Part shown: positions 18,281 to 33,200 of the stretch, piece after piece
How positions within the stretch are numbered: position 1 is the stretch's first letter
Layout: every line of letters begins with the position of its first letter
Assembly: GCA_013216015.1 (NCBI GenBank)
Contig: JABSOI010000052.1
Span: 1 to 42,357 of the forward strand
Origin: Alteromonadaceae bacterium
GTDB taxonomy: Bacteria > Pseudomonadota > Gammaproteobacteria > Enterobacterales > Alteromonadaceae
DNA length: 42,357 nucleotides
Direction of reading: 5' to 3'
The notes under the pieces: generated by a model
Seen by the model: only the letters and a program-made list of their open reading frames with translations
What the model was told of the DNA's origin: nothing
Databases searched by the model: none
Program-made: the position numbers and the translations under genes

Positions 18281-21200
18281 TTAGAAACTCCCTTCTTCGA
18301 TATTCTCATCACTTTCAGTAGACAAAAATTCACTCTCTTTTAGCTTCATATAATCAAACTCTTTTTCCATCACAATTAAATCAGCAAATTCTTCAATGTT
18401 TTGGTTTTCAAACATTGATTTCATCGATAACTCAACGTCGAACTCTTGCTGGATAAAATTACTCAAACGTATTGCTAAGAGTGAATGCCCTCCAAGCGTC
18501 CAAAAGTTGTCGTGGATCCCAACACGTTCTACTTTAAATAACGTTTGCCAATGCTGACATAATTTCTGCTCAATCTCATTGGTTGGTGCAATATATTCAC
18601 ATTGCTGACCCGACAATTCATGAATAAGCAACGCCTTATGATCCGCTTTACCATTGCTGGTTAAAGGCATAGCGTCTAATAAAACAATAGCGGAAGGAAC
18701 CATATAGGCTGGTAATTTTGTTTGGGCACTTATTCGAAGTTCCGAAGTCAATACCGTTGAATCAACAAATTCACCAGACTCAGTACCAACACTATCCAAG
18801 TGATCTTTGTTCTGCTTCTTAACGATATAAGCCACTAAGCGTTTATTCCCTGGCTCATCTTCTTTTGCCAGCACCACCACATCTTTAACCTGGCTATGTT
18901 GCTGCAATATCCCCTCTATCTCTCCAAGTTCAATCCTGAATCCCCGGATCTTCACTTGGTTGTCAATTCGACCCATATATTCCAAATCACCATTGGGTAA
19001 GTATCGTCCAAGATCGCCGGTTCGATATAACCTTTCACCAGACTTAAATGGATTGTCGATGAAACGACTATTTGTCAAGTCTTCTCGATTAAGATAACCA
19101 CGAGCAACACCAGCACCACCAACGAAGATTTCAGCACTCACTCCACTTGGAACAAGTGATAATCCATTATCTAATAAATAGAGTTCTAAATCGGCCAACG
19201 GCTTACCGATAATACTTCCTGACGTTGCTTTAAGATCCGCCTGATAAAGCCGTCGATAAGTGACATGAACTGTCGTTTCCGTTATTCCGTACATATTAAC
19301 TAGTTGTATATCTTCATCATCATGAAGTTCAAACCAAGGTTTTAGGTGCTGTAATTCTAACGCCTCGCCACCAAAAATGACGGTGCGCAATGACAACGCT
19401 TCTTGTTTATTAGCGTCTACACTAATTAACTGATTGAACATCGTTGGTGTCTGATTGAGTATGGTGACTCCCTCTGAAACCAACAGTTTATAAAAGTCTA
19501 CAGGTGAACGAGTAACGTCTGATGGAACTATTACTAAGCTTCCGCCATAACTCAGCGCCCCCCATATTTCCCAAACAGAAAAATCAAAGGCATATGAATG
19601 AAACAAAGTCCAAACATCGTTTTGGCCGAAATTAAAATCTGATGCTGTCGCATAAAAAAGTCGCGTTATATTACAATGCTCTATTAATACTCCTTTAGGC
19701 GTACCCGTTGAGCCTGACGTGTATATCACGTAAGCAAGACTCGCTGGCGTTAGTTTAATTTGTTCTTTGTCAATATTAGTGACAGGTTGATCAGACAAAA
19801 TATTATTATTGCCGCATGCATCACACTCTCGGTCTAACCAAATCAATGGTAAATTGTTAGCTGAACATACTGCTGACAGTTGTGTTGCTAAATTACTTTG
19901 ACTCAGGACAATCTCAGCGCCTGAATCTTCGAGCTGAAAAGCAATCCTTTCTATTGGATAATTGGGATCAATAGGAACATAGGCCCCACCTGATTTTAAA
20001 ATCCCCAGAATTCCTACCAGCATCTCTATACTGCGTTCAACGCAGATCCCAACCCGCACCTCCGGGCCCACTCCCTGTGAAATAAGATAGTGAGCTAACT
20101 GATTCGAACGACGATTTAATTCGTCATAACTCAGTTGTTCATTTTCATATACCAGCGCAGTCGCGTCAGGGTTATTTTCAACCTGAAGCTCAAATAATTC
20201 ATGAATACACTTATCCACTGGGTAGGATTGAGCTTTATCATTCGAATTTGCTAGCAATTGTTTAATTTCTTCCGCCCCTAATAAATCAGACTTATCAATC
20301 AAACTATTTGTGTTAAATTCTATTTGGTGAATAATATTTGTTATATACCCTTCAATACGCTGTCTTAATGATTCATCAAAAGCCATTGTGTCAATGCTGA
20401 TATTTACGCCAAATCTTTGTGTCTTTTCATCTTTAAAGGCATCAAGGAGTAATAGGTAATTGGTATCACTGAAACCCCCTAGTTTTAACGGTACTTGAGC
20501 GTCTCCACTGGTGTCGTTTAGCCCATCTTCGTGTGCTAACTCATGACTGATTTCTTCGCTTCCCTCTTGCTGAACTCCTTCGTAATAAACATGCCAATTG
20601 GTGTAGTTAAATAACGCACCGGAAAAATCTAAACCGCTGGCGCGTTGCATCTCTGCCAAAGGATAATGCCTGAACGCATGCTGACCTCTGAGTTCGCTGT
20701 CTGTGGCTTGAATAAAATCTGCCCAACGCTCTCCTTTCATAGCAACACACAGGGGCAAAGCATTCAAAAAGACCCCTACCATCTTATCACCCCCCGGGAT
20801 CTCCGGACGTCCCTGAGTAGCAATACATCCGGCAACCTTATCTGAGCCGTCAAGCAAGGCTAATAGAATGAGATACACTGAGCACCATAAACTCTTTTCC
20901 TGTACCCCTAAGCTAGCCGCCAAAGCCGTCAACCTTTGACTGGTAGCCTCTGATATATCGCAAGAAATATTGGCGCTAGGAGACTTTTCTCGCCCTGCCC
21001 ACCAAGGTAAATTAGCCTCCGCTAACTTATCCATCCAATAACTTTGTTGTTTCGGTGATGCAATAGCCGCTTGTTCCAAAGCAATAAACTGGTTATACGA
21101 GGGTAATGCTTCATAGGCACTTACACCTCCTCGCTCTCTTAACTGAGCATAAGTTGAATAAAGTTCAGTAACAAAACTTTCCAAACTCCAGCCATCCCAC

Positions 21201-24200
21201 AACGCGTGGTGCACGCACATACCAAAAGCGAACCTATCACCCGGTAACAAGTGAACCGTAGTACGCCATAATTCTTGTGAGGTATCTATGCCAGCGGCTT
21301 TTTCTGTTTGCATCCATTGACTAATCGACTCATGAATAGAAACGTCATCTTGCTGGCTCAAATCCACTATCGTCATGTTGGGCAGATTATCTTTCAACAA
21401 CAACTGTAACGGTCTGCCTGCCGATAAGTGATAAACACTTTTTAACATTGGATGTTTATTCATTAAATGGGTTAAGGCTTGCTCAAACAGGGAGCCATTC
21501 CAAACATCATCAAAATAATAAATTTGCAGGTTTTCATACACATTTAAATGACTCTGCTTCAGAGCCAGCAGTACCATCCCTTCTTGCATCATCGATAGCG
21601 GGAAGGCGTCTTCCAACTCTCCTTCTTCATATTTTTCATTCAGTAAGTCTTGCTCTTCGTCGGTTAACAACGCAAATGGCGCAATTTCTGCAAACTCCGT
21701 AGCTTCCACTGCTCCCTGTTCTAACGCAGCAGCTAAAGCGCTAACCGTTGGATGAGCAAACAGATCTTTGATTGAAAATACCACCCCCTGCTTTTTAGCT
21801 TCTGCAACCAATGCTATCGAGCGGATCGAATCGCCACCTAACACGAAGTAGTTGTCTTCGATCCCAATATTCTCCAGGCCTAATTTTTGTTGCCATATTG
21901 CAACTAGCGTTTTCTCTGTCTCGCTCTGCGGCGCGACATAGGGTCTAACCTCTTCCTGCATTATCGGTGCAGGAAGGGCTTTGTGATCTAACCGGCCATT
22001 GGCGGTTAACGGTAAAGCATCTAACATCACAAATACTGCTGGCATGGGATACAATTGAGATTGGCTTCTCAGATGTTTGCTTAAACTGGCGGCCTCAATG
22101 CTTCCCTCTTTCGGCACAAAATAACAAACCAGCTGGCCGTCATTTTGAATTATTACCGCTTCTTTTACCTCATCGAATTGCAATAATGCCGCTGTTAACT
22201 CATCTTGCGCTAACCTGCGTACTGCTGCATTTGGCGGTGTCTCGACTCGTCCAAGATACTCAAGTTTACCGTCCGGTAAATAACGTGCCCTGTCACCACT
22301 TCGATAGAGTCGTGCACCAGCGGTGCCATTAAACGCATCAGGAATAAAGTGCTCGGCAGTTAAACTCGCTTGGTTAAGGTAACTTTGTGAAAGACTGTCA
22401 CCACTGAGGTATAACTCTCCAACAACTCCTTGCGCCACTAACTCGCCTTGTGAGTCAAGTACAAACACACCGTTATTACTGAGTGCCCGACCGATGATTT
22501 GTGGCTGCGTTCGGCAATCCAGATTTTGGATGTGTTCCCGGTAGGGTTGAATTGCTTGCGCTGGCGTTTGGTATTGCTCTCCCTTGAATAAGGCACGCAA
22601 GGCATCAAAAACAAACACATCAAACGCTATCGGCGCAGCACATATCAAGCTGCGCGGCGATGAAAATCCTCCGCTATGGCTATGCAATAAACAGCTGATA
22701 CTTTGATGGCTCATGCCTTGGGCTTGTGGCACACCGTTATGGCTGGTGGTATACATTACACAGGCTAAAGCTAATGCATTTAATGGACGCTTCGGATTGC
22801 AGGTTTCATTTGACCAGTGAGTCCTCTCATCCAAATTGATAACCTGCACCGGGTGTCCACTGGTTTGCTCGCTCATCAATTGGCTTATTTCAATAGAGCC
22901 AATTAATCCGGAAAAGGCTGACTGAGTCACTATAAACCCAATACTGCTGTCTTCAAACTGGTAGGCCAGACGTAACGCTGGCGTCTGAGGCGCAAGCGGA
23001 ACACAAGTGCCACTGGCTTTTAATATCCCCAGTGTGCCAATTAACTGTTGTACTGGGTTATCAACCAAGAGTCCAACATTGGTCTGCGAATCGACGCCTT
23101 GCTCGATCAGATAATGGGCCAACTGGTTTGCATGGCAATTAAGCTCGCCATAACTCAGTTCTTTTTCTTCACAAACCAGCGCGATAGCATCTGGATCTTT
23201 ATCAACCTGTGCCTCAAATAAAAGGTGGATACAACGCTCTTTAGGATAATCCATTTCAGCCGCATTCCACTCAATCAGTTGTTGCTCTTTTTCACCTTCA
23301 CTTAAAAATTCAAGCCTGGAGACAGGCGTTTTTGGAGCCTCGACAATCGCTGCTAATAAACGCTCATAATGACCCAGCATCCGCTCTATTGTTATCTGGT
23401 CAAATAAGTCGGTGTTGTATTCCATGCTGCCGACAATCCCTTCAGGTGTCTCTTGTAAACTCAGGGTTAGATCAAAGCGCGAAACACCTTGTTCAATAGC
23501 GTTAGCATTCTCATTATTAAACACCAAAGGTCCTAATTCCAGCTCTGGTAAAAACGCACTATCCATCGGAACATTCTGCAATGCAAACATCACCTGAAAT
23601 AAGGGCGAATAGCTAATGTTTCGCTCTGGTCTTAATTCTTCCACTAATTGCTCAAACGGAACATCCTGATGACTATACCCCTGCAACGTCATTTCACGTG
23701 TGAGGTTTAACAACTCAACCATGCTCGGATCTTGACTTAAATCACTGCGCATAACCATGGTATTAACAAAAAACCCTATCAACCCTTCAGTTTCTTGACG
23801 CGTTCTATTGGCTATTGGTGTCCCTATCGCAACATCATCCTGACCAGAATAACGGCTCATTAACACTGAAAACGCCGACAATAAGGTCATAAACAAAGTA
23901 GCTACATGCTCCCGACTCAGTTCCTGCAAGCTATCAGATAAGGCTTTAGGTAACCTGATGGGCTGAGAACTTCCGTTATAAGTCTGCTCCTGTGGACGCG
24001 GCCTATCTGTCGGTAAAGTCAATAACGGCGGCAAACCTTCGAGTTGATCACGCCAATATGACATTTGCTTTTCTAAAATTTCACCTTGTAACCACTCTCG
24101 CTGCCAATGGGCATAGTCAGCGTATTGTAAAGCCAGTGGTGCCAATGGCGACTCTTTACCTTGTTTGAAAGCCTGATATAAAGCCACCAGCTCCTTGAAG

Positions 24201-27200
24201 AATATTCCCGTCGACCAACCATCAGACACACTATGATGCATTGTCACCAATAGCACATAACTGCCGTTGTTCTCTGAATTATTCTCACTTTTATCGAGCA
24301 ACAGTCGTAGTCTACAGAGACTATCTTGAGTTAAGTCGAACTGGTAATTAATCTCAAATTGCGTAATTGACATAAGCTCTGCTTCTGAAGAAACTGACTC
24401 AGCCTCCAAAGTTAAAGAAGGCGGGTCAATAATCTGAATTGCGCTATCTTCATAAGGTTCAAAGCGGGTTCGTAATGCTTCGTGGCGGTTAAATATCTCT
24501 TCAAGGCTGCGTAATAACGCATCTTCATCCACTTCACCCTTAAGTCGTAACGCTAACGGCATATTATAAACAGCGGTAGGTCCCATGTAACGACTTAAAA
24601 ACCATAAACGCTGTTGTGCATACGACAACAATATCGGTTTATCCTGCGGAGCCCGTGCCATCGGAATATACTCGTATTCTTCACCCAGTTTCGCTTTTAC
24701 TATTGCCTGAGCTTGCGTTCTAACTGTTTGTAATTCAAATAACACGCTAATGGGTAATTCCACAGAAAAAGACGTTCGTATGCGAGACAGCATTTGCGTT
24801 GCTAATAATGAATGACCACCCAATTCGAAGAAATTATCAAACATGCCGATACGGTCTAACTTTAGGATATCGCTCCATATATTAGCCAGCAGTTCTTCTG
24901 TTACGCCTTCTGGCGCCACATAACCAGCTTGTTGTACCGATAGATCTGGCGCTGGTAATGCAGCTCGATCCACTTTTCCATTAGATGTTAAAGTCAAACT
25001 ATCTAAAATAACAAAAGCTGAAGGTATCATGTAAGACGGCAGTTCTGCTTCAGCGTATTCACGTAACTCATTTGCTAATTTACCGCTATCAATTACTCCC
25101 TTGTCTGACTCATATTCCTCTAGCTGTTCGATTTGTTTTGCAACCGCATAAGCCACCAAAGTTTTATGCCCTGGCTCATCTTCTCGCGCTAACACCACGA
25201 CATCCTTAACCTGATGGTGTTGCAGTAGCAGAGCTTCAATTTCTCCCAGTTCAATACGGAAACCTCGAATTTTCACCTGCTGGTCGATTCGACCAATAAA
25301 TTCCAACTCACCACCAACTGAATAGCGTACCAAATCGCCAGTTTTGTATAATCGCTCACCGGGTGTTTGACCAAATGGATTCGGAACAAATCGCTCAGCG
25401 GTTAGATTAGCTTGATTGAGATAGCCGCGGGATAAACCGTCACCCCCAATAGAAAGTTCTCCGACAACGCCTATTGGTGCAAGGTCGTTCCCAGTCATTA
25501 CATACGCGTTTTTATTCGACAAAGGTGCACCAATCGGCGCACTTTGTGACAATAAAAACGCTTCTTTCATTAACTCAAATGAAGTGGCAAAGGTCGTAGT
25601 TTCAGTTGGCCCGTACACATGAATTAAATGATTGGGTCCTGAAGACAACACTGTTTCTATAGCTTCTGCAGAATATGCCTCACCTCCAAATAAGACTTGA
25701 TTAATCGATGAAAAACAAGCCGGTTCCTCCTGGCTGATCCTATTAAAAAGCGCCGTTGTTATAAATAACGTAGAAACACCATGATTACGAATCTCTCGAG
25801 CTAGTTTTACTGGTTCCAGTGAGGTTTCTTTATCTATGATAAGTAAACGAGCCCCATTAACTAACCCACCCCACATTTCATAGGTGATGGCATCAAATGA
25901 GTAGTTGGACAATTGAGCAACTACATCTGTTTTTCCAATCTTCACTGCGTTTTCGGTGGCGACTAAACTCACAATATTTTCGTGACTTATCAGCACCCCT
26001 TTAGGCGCTCCGGTACTGCCTGATGTATAAATAACATAGGCCAAATTTGACGAACTCGATTGGTTAACCGGATTTATTGCGCTCCTGTCTTGTAAACCAT
26101 GATCCAGATAGACATATTTTATACCTTCCTTTCTTTCTTCAATTAATTCGAAAGTCTTGGATAATGACGACTGGGTAACAATCAATTTTACGCCACTGTC
26201 TTCTATCAAATAAGCTATTCGTTTTTGGGGATGCGCAGGGTCCACTGGTACATAGCAACCACCGGCTTTCAAAATACCTAAGATCCCAATAACCATCTCA
26301 ACACTACGCTCAACGCAGATACCAACTCGCACTTCTAAACCAACACCTTGCTCAATTAAAAGATGAGCTAACTGGTTTGAACGCCGGTTTAGCTCACCAT
26401 AACTAAGCATTTGTTCTGCTCCGTTACCTTGATGAACCAATGCGATAGCGTCCGGATATTTTGCCGCTTGTGTCTCAAATAACTGATGAATACATTGGTT
26501 GTCCGGATACTGCATTGCCGTATCATTCCATTCATCTAATAATTGGCCTAACTCTTCTTCTGCCAGTAAACTAGTTTTATCTATTAATTTATTAGCATTA
26601 GTTTCCAATTGATGAATGATATTAACCACATAACCTTGGATACGCGCACGAAAAGCTTCATCAAACACTCCAGTATCGGCACTAATAGTCAACCCAAATT
26701 GCTTTGTCTTTTCATCTTTAAAAGCATAGACAAGTAATAAATAGTTTGTTTCCGCCCAGCCAGCGACTTTCAAAGGTACTTTGTTGTCAAACCCGGTATC
26801 ATTGCTGTTTTCATTATCCACACCATCATCAAACTCAGCCTGATGACTCCTATTTTCACTCTTTCCTTCGTAATAGACATGCCAGTTTGTATAATTAAAT
26901 AACGTCCCTGAAAAATCCAGGTTAGTCTTTCGTTGCATTTCAGGTAAAGGGTAATGCCGGAAACCATGCTGTTCTCTAAGCTCTTGATCAATAGCTTGAA
27001 TATAATCTGCCCAGCTTTTTCCTGCTACGCTTATTTGCACAGGTAAAACGTTCAAGAATACCCCAACCATCTTATCACCCCCCGGGATCTCCGGGCGTCC
27101 CTGAGTAGCAACAGGTCCGGCAACTTTTTCTGAGCCGTCAAGCAAGGCTAACAGAGTGAGATACACTGAGCACCATAAGCTCTTTTCCTGTACGCCTAAT

Positions 27201-30200
27201 CTTGCCGCTAAAGCGGTCAATTTTTGACTGGTATCCTCTGATATGTCGAAAGAAATATGAGCACTCGGTGACTTTTCTCTCCCTGTCCACCAAGGTAAAT
27301 TCACCTCATCTAACTTATCCATCCAATATTTTTCTTGTTTTGGTGATGTAAGAGCCGCTTGTTCCAATACAATAAACTGATTATACGAGGGTAAGGCTTC
27401 ATACGCACTCAAACCACTATGCTGTCTTAATTGAGCATAAGTTGAATAAAGTTCAGTGATAAAACTTTCCAAACTCCAACCATCCCACAACGCATGGTGA
27501 ATGAACATACCAAAGGCGAACCTGCCCTCCGGTAATATGTGAACCGTGGCACGCCATAATTCTTGTGAGGTATCAATGCCAGCAGCTTTTTCTGTTTGCA
27601 TCCATTGACTAATCGACTTTTGGATAGAACCTTCATCGTGTTGGCTCAAATCCACTATAGTCAAGTTGGGCTGATACTCTTTGAACAACAACTGTAACGG
27701 TCTGCCTGCCGATAAATGATAAACACTTTTTAACATCGGATGTTTATTCATTAAATGAGTTAAGGCTTGCTCAAACAGGGAACCATCCCAAATGTCATTA
27801 AAATGATAAATCTGCAGGTTTTCATACACATTTAAATGACTCTGCTTCAGTGCCAGCAGTACCATTCCTTGTTGCATCATCGATAGTGGAAAGGCGTCTT
27901 CTAACTCTCCTTCTTCATATTGTTCATTCAGTAAGTCTTGCTCTTCCTCGCTTAGTAACGCAAAAGGTGCAATTTCTACGAACTGTGTAGCATCAACTCC
28001 CCCCTGATCTAACGCCGCAGCTAAAGCGCTAACCGTTGGATGAGCAAACAGATCTTTGATTGAAAATTCCAAACCCTGCTTTTTAGCTTCTGCCACCAAT
28101 GCTATCGAGCGGATAGAGTCGCCGCCTAACACGAAGTAGTTGTCTTCGATCCCAATCTTATCCAGGCCTAATTTTTGTTGCCAGATTGCTACTAGCATTT
28201 TTTCGGTATTGCTCTGCGGCGCGACATAAGATCTAACATTTTCCTGTGTTATCTGTGCAGGCAGGGCTTTGTGATCTAACCGACCATTGGCGGTTAACGG
28301 TAAAGCGTCTAACATCACAAATTCTGCTGGCATGGGATACAATTGAGATTGGCTTCTCAAATGTTTGCTTAAACTTGCGGTTTCAATGCTTCCCTCTTTA
28401 GGCACAAAATAACACACCAGCTGGCTGTCATTTTGAATTATTGCCGCTTCTTTTACCCCATCGAGTTGCAATAATGCCGTTGTTAACTCATCGTGCGCTA
28501 ACCTCAGCCCTGCGGCCTTCGGTTGTGACTCGATTCGTCCAAAATACTCAAGTTTGCCGTCCGGTAAATAACGTACCATGTCACCACTTCGATAGAGTCG
28601 TGCACCAACGTTGCCATTAAACGGATCCGGAATAAAATGTTCGGCAGTTAAACCTGCTTGATTAAGGTAACTTTGCGAAAGACTGTCACCACTGAGGTAC
28701 AACTCTCCAACAACTCCTTGCGGCACTAACGCGCCTTGTGAATCAAGTACAAACACACTGTTATTACTGAGTGCCCGGCCGATAATTTGTGGCTGCGTTC
28801 GGCAATCCAGATTTTGGATGTGTTCGCGGTAGGATTGAATTGCTTGCGCTGGCGTTCGGTATTGCTCTCCCTTGAGTAAGGCACGCAAGGCATCAAAAAC
28901 AAACACATCAAACGCTATTGGTCCGGCACATAACAAGCTGCGCGGCGATGAAAATTCACCGCTATCGCTATGGAATAAACAGCTGAGACTTTGATGGCTC
29001 ATGCCATGGGCTTGTGGAACACCGTTATGACTGGTGGTATATATCACGCAGGCTAAAGCTAATGCATTTAATGGACGCTGCAGATTGCAGGTTTCATTTG
29101 ACCAGAGAGTCCTCTCATCCAAATTGATAACCTGCATAAACTGTCCACTGGTTTGCTCGCTCATCAATTGGTTTATTTCAATAGAATCAATTGATCCGGA
29201 AACAGCTGAATGAGTCACTATCAACCCAATACTGCTATCTTCAAACTGGTAGGCTAAACGTAACGCTGGCGTTTGAGGCGCGAGCGGAACACAAGTGCCA
29301 CTGGCTTTTAAAATCCCCAGTGTGCCAATTAACTTTTGTGTTGGGTCATCAACCAAGAGTCCAACGCGAGTCTGCGAATTTACGCCTTGCTCTATCAGAT
29401 GATGTGCCAACTGGTTTGCACGGCAATTAAGCTCGCCATAACTCATTTGTTTTTCTTCACAAACCAGCGCGATAGCATCTGGATCTTTAGCAACTTGTGC
29501 CTCAAATAAAATGTGGATACAGCGCTCTTTAGGATAGTCAATTTGAGTTGCATTCCACTCAATCAGTTGCTGTTCTTTTTCACCTTCACTTAAAAATTCA
29601 AGCCTGAAGACAGACGTTTGTGGGGTATCAACAATCGCTGCTAATAAACGCTCGTAATGACCCAGCATCCGCTCGATTGTTACCTGATCAAATAAGTCAG
29701 TGTTGTATTCCAGATCCCCGACTAAACCTTTAGGGGTCTGGCGCATGGTTAATGTTAAGTCAAAATGCGAAAGACCTTCTTCTCTACCGTTGGACTCTTC
29801 ATTTTTAAACACTAAAGGCCCAATTTCGAGTTCAGACACAGAGGCACTATCCACGGGAATATTTTGCAATGAAAACATCACCTGAAATAAAGGGGAGTGG
29901 CTTAAACTGCGCTCTGGGTTGAGTTCTTCTACCAGCTGTTCGAAGGGAATGTCCTGATTTGCATAACCTTGCAATGCCACTTCACGGGTTTGTTTAAGTA
30001 ACATCACAAAACTCGGATCTTGGCTTAGATCACTACGCATAACCATAGTATTGACAAAAAACCCGATCAAGCCTTCGGTTTCCTTACGTGTTCTATTCGC
30101 TATTGGTGTTCCTATAGCAACATCATCTTGACCTGAATAACGGCTCATTAACACTGAAAACGCCGACAATAAGGTCATATACAATGTCACACCGTGGTTT

Positions 30201-33200
30201 TGGCTAAGCCCTTGTAATTTGTTTGATAAAGCCTCTGATAGTAAAATTGACTGAGTGCTTCCATTGAATGTCTGTTCCTCTGGCCTAGGGCGATCTGTCG
30301 GTAAAGTTAATAGCTGCGGCAGGCCTTCAAGCTGTTGTCGCCAATACGTTAACTGATTTTCTAAAACTTCTCCTTGCAACCAATGCCGTTGCCACTGAGC
30401 ATAATCAGCGTATTGAATAGGCAATGGTGCCAATGGCGATGCTTCACCCTGGTTGAATGCCTGATATATCGACACTAATTCTTTGAAGAAAACACCCATT
30501 GACCAACCATCGGATACACTATGATGCATAGTCACCAATAACACATAATTACTTTTATTCTCGTCACTTTCGTCACGTAACAATCGCACCCTGCAAAGTC
30601 GATGTTTCGATAAATCAAACTGAAAGCTTCCCTCTGATTGACAGATCGCTTTTAATGATATTTCCGAGGTAACAGGCTCAACTGACAAAGCTAAAGATGG
30701 CGGATCGATGATCTGAATCGCACTGTCTTCAAAGGCTTCAAAACGTGTTCGCAAAGCCTCGTGGCGACTGACTATCTCTTCAAGACTATTGATTAAGGCA
30801 TTCTCATTCACCTTACCACTAAGACGGAGCGTCAATGACATATTATAAACCGAATTCGGCCCCATATATCGACTTAAAAACCACAAACGTTGTTGTGCAA
30901 ACGAAACCATTAAGGGTTGTTGTCTGGACGCCTTTTTAATCGACACTATTTCAGACCCTTGACTCTGCTTTGATTGCTCTATCGCTTGTGCTTGTATGTT
31001 CAGCGTTTGCTGTTCAAACAACTCACGAATGGTCATTTCAACTGAGAAGGTTTCTCTTATCCGCGAAACCAGTTGAGTGACCAGCAGCGAATGTCCCCCT
31101 AAGGTAAAGAAATTGTCAAACCGACTCACCTGGCTGCATCCTAAGACGCCACACCAAAGACTTGCTAATAACTCTTCTGTTACTCCGTCCGGGGCAACAT
31201 AACCTTCATCTTGTGCTGTTCTATCGGGAACAGGTAATGCACCACGATCCACTTTACCACTGGTGTTTAAAGGAAATGAGGACAACTCCACAATAACTGA
31301 AGGCACCATATGAGCTGGCAATTTGGATTGTAAATAGGCTCGCAGCTCATTATTTAATTGGCGCTTATCTTGTTGATATAGATTGGTTACATTCTCTTCT
31401 TTTTGCTTAGCCACCACATAAGCTACCAAGCGTTTATTATCAATTTCATCTTCTCGTGCCAGAACCACAACACCTTTTATTTGATGGTGTTGTAATATTA
31501 CACTTTCGATCTCGCTTAGCTCAATACGAAAACCTCGGATCTTCACCTGATGGTCGATACGACCGAGGTAATCCAGTTCCCCTGCTGATGTATAACGTAC
31601 TAAATCTCCAGTTCGATATAAGCGTTCACCAGGGGTTTGGCTAAATGGATGCGGCACAAATTTTTCTGCAGTAAAACCTGCTCGAACAAAATAACCTCGA
31701 GCAAGCCCAAGTCCGCCAATATACAATTCACCTACCACACCCAATGGAACTAACTCACCCTGAGCGGAAAGAATATAGGACTCAGTATTATCAATTGTTT
31801 TACCTATCAACGAGCGGCTTTCATCAACGAGTTCTACTGCCTTAAAATCAATTTCATGAGCACTGACGTCAGCACCAATTTCAGTCGAACCATAAATATT
31901 AAATAATCGTGAATTAGGGAAGCGTTGAGAGAAACTTTCAAACCCTGATAAATTTAACGTTTCACCACTGCAGTAGATTGCTCTGAGCTGAGGCACTTCT
32001 GCTCCATTTTCACTCTCTAACAACACTTTCAAAACAGAAGGAACCAAAGTGATTTGGGTGATCTGATGCCGATTGAGCTCTTTCATCAATAAATCCGGCG
32101 ATTGAAGTAATTCTGTCGAAAGAATAACTAATGGAACGCCTGATGTCAGGGCTTGAAAAATCTCAGCCACGTGATCAACAAATCCTACACTGGTTTTTTG
32201 ACACAATACGTCACTGGCAGTCAACCCAACGGTTCTTTTCAACCAGTTAACTCGGTTAACAATACTCAGATGTAAACCCATCACACCTTTCGGTTGTCCT
32301 GTAGAGCCCGAGGTATAAATTAAATAACTTAAATTTTCAGGTTTTAAACCAATACTTTCTTTACAAATATTGGTCTCAGGTTGCTTTGACATCAAGCCGC
32401 GAAAATTTTCACTGTCTAACAAAAATAACCGTTGATGAGTTGGTGTAAATTGAGTTTCTAAATCTATTTGGCTTAATAGGATCTCAACTCTTGAGTCGGA
32501 TAACAAATAACTTAACCTGTCTGATGGATAACTCGGATCGATTGGTACATATGCCCCGCCAGCTTTTAGAACCCCTAAAATAGCAATAATCATATCAATA
32601 CCGCGGTTTAAACAGATCCCAACAGGAACATCAGGACCTACGCCTTGTTTAATTAAATAGTGGGATAACTGGTTGGCGCGACGGTTTAACTCAAAATAGC
32701 TGACTTGCTGTTCGTCAAATACCAACGCAGTGGCTGTTGGATTGCTGACAACATGCGCTTCAAATAATTCGTGGATACACTGTTTAATCGGGCAATCAAC
32801 TTGAGCGGCATTACTATTCCACTGAACTAATTGCTGTTGTTTTTCCGCTTCACTTAAAAAATCAAGTTGCAAGACAGAAACATCAGGTGACTCAATAATA
32901 GCTTCTAATAGACGCTCATAATGGCTGAGCATTCTGACTATCGTGGTACGGTCAAATAAATCCGTGTTGTACTCCATACTGCCCGCAATCCCTTGTGGTG
33001 TCTCCTGTAATGTCAGCCATAAATCAAATCGGGAAACTCCGGCCTCCTGCACCTCATTCGTTTCTTCAAATACTAAAGGTGCTAATTCGAGATCTGATAA
33101 CGTCGCACTGTCTATTGGGATATTTTGCAGTGTAAACATTACCTGAAATAGAGGTGAATGACTTAAACTGCGTTCAGGGCTCAGCTCTTCTACTAATTGT

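Noticed and set aside
20270-21700. Ix domains as epimerisation domains because the preceding T domains read GGDSI
   Set aside because: The active site is HHAxWDGWS like a C domain and not the E-type HHxxxDxxSW, and the domain occupies the C position before the next A domain.
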